Part shown: positions 1 through 5,615 of the stretch, piece by piece
How the letters are laid out: the number at the start of each line of letters is the position of its first letter
Numbering within the stretch: the first letter of the stretch is position 1
Assembly (NCBI GenBank): GCA_946481615.1
Contig: CAMLOR010000229.1
Span: 1-5,615 of the forward strand
From: an uncultured Aquimonas sp.
Lineage (GTDB): Bacteria > Pseudomonadota > Gammaproteobacteria > Xanthomonadales > Xanthomonadaceae
Length of the DNA stretch: 5,615 nt
Reading direction: 5' to 3'
Notes under the pieces: generated by a model
What the model was told of the DNA's origin: nothing
What the model saw: the letters and a program-made list of their open reading frames with translations, nothing else
Databases searched by the model: none
Position numbers and translations under genes: made by a program

Positions 1-405
1 GAAAGCTACCAGCAGGACCGCGCCATGATGACCATCCTGCTGTTCGTGATGGGCGGCATGGTGCTGATCACGGGCCTGGGCATCGTGGGCCTGGCGAGTT
101 TCTGGGTCACGCGCCGCATCAAGCAGATCGGCACGCGGCGCGCGCTGGGTGCGCGCCGCTTCAACATCCGCGGCTATTTCCAGACCGAGAACGGCATCAT
201 GGTGACGATGGGCGTGGTGCTCGGCGTACTGCTCACTTACGGTTTCAACCTGTGGCTGATGCAGCAGTACCAGGCGCCGCGCCTGCCGTGGTTCTATCTG
301 CCGATCGGTGCGCTGGCGGTGTTCGTGCTGGGCCAGATCGCGGTACTCGGGCCGGCCGGACGCGCGGCGAAGGTGCCGCCCGCGGTCGCCACGCGCACGG
401 CATGA
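1..405 (+). CDS. ABC transporter permease, FtsX/MacB-like, C-terminal part (5' truncated by window edge)
   Basis: The reading frame is open from base 1 and ends at TGA 403-405, leaving 134 visible residues; the true start lies upstream. The visible part begins with a hydrophobic helix (about residues 9-35). A basic cytoplasmic stretch follows, containing KQIGTRRALGARR, the usual post-helix motif of FtsX-domain permeases (typically an 'RRA-LGA' core). Next come a segment with a conserved-looking TEN, a second helix (about 65-83), a short loop with LPWFYLP, and a last helix (about 98-114). The tail PAGRAAKVPPAVATR resembles the family's C-terminal 'PA-RAA...P--A-R' ending. Proteins of this type pair with a MacB/LolD-like ATPase to export peptides, antibiotics or lipoproteins, or to act mechanically on periplasmic partners. 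The substrate cannot be told from this fragment. The regulator gene starts 20 nt downstream, suggesting a shared operon. The family call is firm; the specific function is unknown. Confidence 0.87.
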   Translation, partial: ESYQQDRAMMTILLFVMGGMVLITGLGIVGLASFWVTRRIKQIGTRRALGARRFNIRGYFQTENGIMVTMGVVLGVLLTYGFNLWLMQQYQAPRLPWFYLPIGALAVFVLGQIAVLGPAGRAAKVPPAVATRTA

Positions 406-425
406 GAGCGGTTACGCTGTAAGGC

Positions 426-1766
426 ATGCCCACCGTCCTCGTCATCGACGACAACCCGAGCGTCGCCACCGCCCTCGAAGTGCTGTTCTCGCTTTCGGAC
501 CTGCGCACGCTCAGTGCGGAGTCTCCGGAAGCGGGGCTGGCGCTGCTCGGGCGCGAGCCGGTCGATCTCGTCATCCAGGACATGAACTTCAGCGCCGACA
601 CCACGTCGGGCGAAGAGGGCGTGGCGTTGTTCGGCCGCATCCGTGCGAAATGTCCGGAGATGCCGGTGATCCTGCTCACGGCCTGGACGCATCTGGAATC
701 GGCCGTCGAGCTGGTGAAGTCGGGCGCCGCCGATTACCTCGGCAAGCCCTGGGACGATCGCAAGCTGCTCGCCACCGTGCGCAACCTTCTGGAGCTCGGC
801 GCGGCGAAGCGCGAGCTGCACACGCTCAAGCGCGCGCAGCTCAAGGGCGCCGGCGCGCTGCGCGAGAAGTACGATCTGCGCGGCTTCGTGTTCGCCGATC
901 CGGCCACCGAACGCGTGGTCGCGCTGGCCTGCCAGGTGGCGCGTGCCGATGTGCCGGTGCTGATCACGGGCCCGAACGGTGCCGGCAAGGAGCGCATCGC
1001 CGAAATCGTGCAGGCCAATTCTTCGGTGAAGGACGGACCCTTCGTCACGCTCAATTGCGGTGCGCTGCCGTCGGAACTGGTCGAGGCCGAACTGTTCGGC
1101 GCCGACGCCGGCGCCTACACCGGTGCCAACAAGGCGCGCGAAGGCAAGTTCGAAGCCGCCGACGGCGGCACGCTCTTTCTCGACGAGATCGGCAACCTGC
1201 CGCCCGCCGGCCAGATGAAACTGCTGCGCGTGCTCGAGACCGGACGCTTCGAGCGCCTCGGATCGAACCGCGAGCGCCAGGTGAAGGTGCGCGTGATCAG
1301 CGCGACCAACGCGGACCTGCCGGCGATGATCCGCGCCGGGAGCTTCCGCGAAGATCTCTACTACCGCCTCAACGTGATCGAACTGCGCCTGCCGCCGCTG
1401 GCGGAACGGCGCGGCGACATCCTGCCGCTGGCCGAGCACTTCCTGGGCGAGGTGAGGCCGCTGGCGCCCGCCGCGCGCGATGCGCTGATGCGCCATGCCT
1501 GGCCGGGCAACGTGCGCGAACTGAAGAACGTGCTGCAGCGCGCGGTGCTGCTGGCGCCGGGCGAACGCATCGACGTGGCGGACCTCGCCTTGCCAGGCGC
1601 GATGGGTGCGACAGCGTCGAACGAGGACGCCGAGCCCGATCGCGACAGCATCGAGGCGGCGCTGGCGCGCGCGAATGGCGTCGTGAGCCAGGCGGCGTCG
1701 GATCTGGGCTTGAGCCGGCAGGCCTTGTATCGGCGCATGGAGAAGCTGGGCATCGCGCGAGCGTGA
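426..1766 (+). CDS. sigma54-dependent NtrC-family response regulator
   Basis: A 446-residue three-domain activator. The receiver (about 1-122) has the acidic pair D8/D9, phospho-acceptor D52 (IQDMNF), T85 and K107 (GKPW). The AAA+ domain (about 153-390) has a Walker A at 182-189 (GPNGAGKE, versus the common GESGTGKE), the sigma54-contact loop GAYTGA at 229-234, Walker B at 247-254 (GGTLFLDE), ATN at 293-295, arginine-finger candidates R308 and R314 (FREDLYYR), and sensor II in WPGNVREL at 359-366. A Fis-type helix-turn-helix closes the protein (about 406-445, SRQALYRRM). All catalytic features are intact, so it should be an active bacterial enhancer-binding protein that hydrolyses ATP to open sigma54 promoters once phosphorylated. 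The start puts LVIDD at the usual receiver position. No well-spaced Shine-Dalgarno is seen; AAGG at 421-424 sits too close to the ATG. The histidine kinase downstream is the obvious partner. Targets are unknown, but the adjoining exporter is the natural candidate. Confidence 0.96.
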   Translation: MPTVLVIDDNPSVATALEVLFSLSDLRTLSAESPEAGLALLGREPVDLVIQDMNFSADTTSGEEGVALFGRIRAKCPEMPVILLTAWTHLESAVELVKSGAADYLGKPWDDRKLLATVRNLLELGAAKRELHTLKRAQLKGAGALREKYDLRGFVFADPATERVVALACQVARADVPVLITGPNGAGKERIAEIVQANSSVKDGPFVTLNCGALPSELVEAELFGADAGAYTGANKAREGKFEAADGGTLFLDEIGNLPPAGQMKLLRVLETGRFERLGSNRERQVKVRVISATNADLPAMIRAGSFREDLYYRLNVIELRLPPLAERRGDILPLAEHFLGEVRPLAPAARDALMRHAWPGNVRELKNVLQRAVLLAPGERIDVADLALPGAMGATASNEDAEPDRDSIEAALARANGVVSQAASDLGLSRQALYRRMEKLGIARA

Positions 1767-1769
1767 CGG

Positions 1770-1815
1770 CCCCATCCCAGCCTTCCCCCGCTTGCGCGGG
1801 AAGGCTGGGATGGGG
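1770..1815. repeat. REP-like palindrome between response regulator and kinase genes
   Basis: Perfect 18-bp inverted arms (1770-1787 and 1798-1815, sequence CCCCATCCCAGCCTTCCC and its complement) flank a 10-nt centre, CCGCTTGCGC. The centre can extend the stem through one mismatch, or re-pair in a shifted register as CCCGC with GCGGG. It starts 3 nt after the regulator stop codon and ends 26 nt before the kinase start. Such GC-rich, near-identical-arm palindromes are typical of dispersed intergenic repeats in Xanthomonadales and related genomes. The right arm is followed by GTACGCACTGG, with no T-tract, so it is not a textbook intrinsic terminator. In RNA it would form a very stable hairpin that could protect the upstream message or lower kinase expression relative to the regulator. 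The structure is seen directly; the repeat-family membership is inferred. Confidence 0.75.
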
Positions 1816-1841
1816 GTACGCACTGGCGATATCTTCACCCC

Positions 1842-3161
1842 ATGCCCCCGCAACCCCGCCGCTTCTCCCTCGAAGGCCGCCTCGTCCTGCTCACCGCGGT
1901 TCCCGTGTTCATTTCGGTGAGCGTGGCGGTGGCACTGGCGCACTGGCTGGGGACGGGCTGGCTGGAATGGGCGGTGGCGCTGGCCGTGTCGATCCCGCTG
2001 ATCGTGGTCTGCGTGCGGCTGTGGGTGGAGCCGGTGCTGTCGCTGTTCCGCGCGCTCTCCGGCGCCGTGGCGAGCTTCCGCGATCGCGACTTCAGCTTCG
2101 GCATCGTGCGCCGCGCCAACGACGAGCTGGGCGATCTCGTGGCCGCCCACAACGAGCTGGCGACCACGCTGCGGCAGGAGCGCCAGAACCTGTTCCAGCG
2201 CGAGCTGCTGCTCGACACGGTGATCCAGAACACGCCGGTGGCGCTGCTGCTGACCGAGCCTCGCGGGCACGTGGTGTACGGCAATCTCGCGGCGCGCCAG
2301 CTCTTCAACGACGGCCGCCGGCTCGAAGGCCGCAACCTGGCGGAGCTGATGGAAGAAGTGCCGCCCGGGCTGCGCGAGGCCTTCATCGAAGGGCGCGACC
2401 GCCTCTTCACCTTCGAATACGAAGGCCACGACGAGACCTACCACCTCTCGCGCCGCGGCTTCAATCTCAACGGCCGCGCGCACAATCTCTATCTGCTCAA
2501 GCGCCTCACGGTGGAGCTGAGCCGGCAGGAAGTGGCGACCTGGAAGAAGGTGATCCGCGTCATCAGCCACGAACTCAACAACTCGCTGGCACCGATTTCC
2601 TCGCTCGCGCATTCGGGGGCCGAACTGGCCCGCCGCGGCGACACCGAGCGCCTGCCCAAGGTGTTCGCGACCATCGAGGAACGCGCGCGCCATCTGGACA
2701 ATTTCATCCGCGGCTATGCCGGCTTCGCCAAGCTGCCCACGCCGCGGGTCGAGGCGGTGGAGTGGGGCGAGTTCCTGGCCGGCTTGCAGAACCACTATCC
2801 CTTCCGGCTCGAAGGCGAAGTGCCCGGCGATCGCGCGCAGTTCGATCCGGCGCAGATGCAGCAGGCGCTGATCAACCTGCTCAAGAACGCGCACGAATCG
2901 GGCTCGGCGGCGGAGGATGTCAGCGTCTGGATGCGCCGCATCCCGGGCGGCGTGAAGCTCGAAGTGCTGGACCGCGGCAGCGGCATGTCGGAGGCGGTGC
3001 TCACCAATGCGCTGGTGCCCTTCTATTCCACCAAGCGCAGCGGCACCGGCCTCGGGCTGGCGCTGGCGCGCGAGATCGTCGAGGCGCACGGGGGGCGGCT
3101 GACGCTTTCCAATCGCGAAGGCGGCGGACTCAGCGTGGCGCTCAGCCTGCCGTCGGGCTGA
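1842..3161 (+). CDS. membrane sensor histidine kinase (HAMP-PAS-HisKA-HATPase), partner of the NtrC-type regulator
   Basis: A 439-residue inner-membrane kinase. Two hydrophobic helices (about 14-36 and 40-62) are joined by only a few residues, so there is no extracytoplasmic sensor domain. A HAMP-like linker follows (about 62-115, with EP at 63-64 and DELG at 94-97), then a PAS-like region (about 122-220, beginning near TVIQNTPVALLLTEP). The HisKA H-box has H243 in SHELNNSLAPI; the HExxN pattern (E244, N247) is the type associated with both kinase and phosphatase activity in NtrB/NtrY-like proteins. The ATP-binding domain is complete: N-box LINLLKNA with N345 and N349, G1 DRGSGM (377-382), F-box PFYSTK (393-398) and G2 GTGLGLA (401-407). 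The gene lies 75 nt after the regulator, with the palindrome between. No clear Shine-Dalgarno precedes the ATG. It should autophosphorylate H243 and pass the phosphate to D52 of the regulator. The signal is unknown; membrane or cytoplasmic sensing is inferred from topology. Confidence 0.94.
   Translation: MPPQPRRFSLEGRLVLLTAVPVFISVSVAVALAHWLGTGWLEWAVALAVSIPLIVVCVRLWVEPVLSLFRALSGAVASFRDRDFSFGIVRRANDELGDLVAAHNELATTLRQERQNLFQRELLLDTVIQNTPVALLLTEPRGHVVYGNLAARQLFNDGRRLEGRNLAELMEEVPPGLREAFIEGRDRLFTFEYEGHDETYHLSRRGFNLNGRAHNLYLLKRLTVELSRQEVATWKKVIRVISHELNNSLAPISSLAHSGAELARRGDTERLPKVFATIEERARHLDNFIRGYAGFAKLPTPRVEAVEWGEFLAGLQNHYPFRLEGEVPGDRAQFDPAQMQQALINLLKNAHESGSAAEDVSVWMRRIPGGVKLEVLDRGSGMSEAVLTNALVPFYSTKRSGTGLGLALAREIVEAHGGRLTLSNREGGGLSVALSLPSG

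Positions 3162-5615
<2,454 letters not shown>

Noticed and set aside
1770..1820. Palindrome read as a Rho-independent terminator
   Set aside because: No T-tract follows the right arm. A repeat element with possible RNA effects is the better description.

Overview
The window is GC-rich, densely coding DNA with every gene on the + strand. It looks like a gammaproteobacterium of the Xanthomonadales (Lysobacterales) type. The evidence is the composition, the gene order atpI-atpB-atpE, the Xanthomonadales-like wording of the AtpI N-terminus and c-subunit, and a palindromic intergenic repeat of the kind scattered through these genomes. The assignment rests on remembered family features, not on a search.

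Positions 1-405 hold the 3' end of an FtsX/MacB-type ABC exporter permease. After a 20-nt gap comes an NtrC-family sigma54-dependent response regulator (426-1766). It has a complete receiver, an AAA+ domain with a GAYTGA loop, and a Fis-type helix-turn-helix. An 18-bp-arm palindrome (1770-1815) separates it from its partner histidine kinase (1842-3161), which has two membrane helices with almost no external loop, HAMP and PAS regions, and a complete HisKA/HATPase core. A predicted secreted alpha/beta-hydrolase (3169-4047) follows after only 7 nt. This half reads as a signalling unit attached to an export system. The likely logic is that the kinase senses a membrane or cytoplasmic cue, phosphorylates the regulator, and the regulator turns on a sigma54 promoter, plausibly that of the exporter operon lying mostly upstream of the window.

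An extended -10 sigma70-type promoter (4062-4091) and a short leader with a 5' hairpin then open the housekeeping F1Fo ATP synthase operon. It contains atpI (4159-4527, GTG start), atpB (4539-5369, GTG start) and the first 66 codons of atpE, cut by the window end. The Fo residues needed for proton transport are present: Arg211 in subunit a and Asp64 in subunit c.

I see no CRISPR array, RNA gene, transposase or integrase, and nothing that amounts to a wholly new system. The points most worth a second look are the kinase with no extracytoplasmic sensor linked to an ABC exporter, the palindrome inside the two-component operon, the hydrolase attached to that operon, and the translation-initiation region before atpE.
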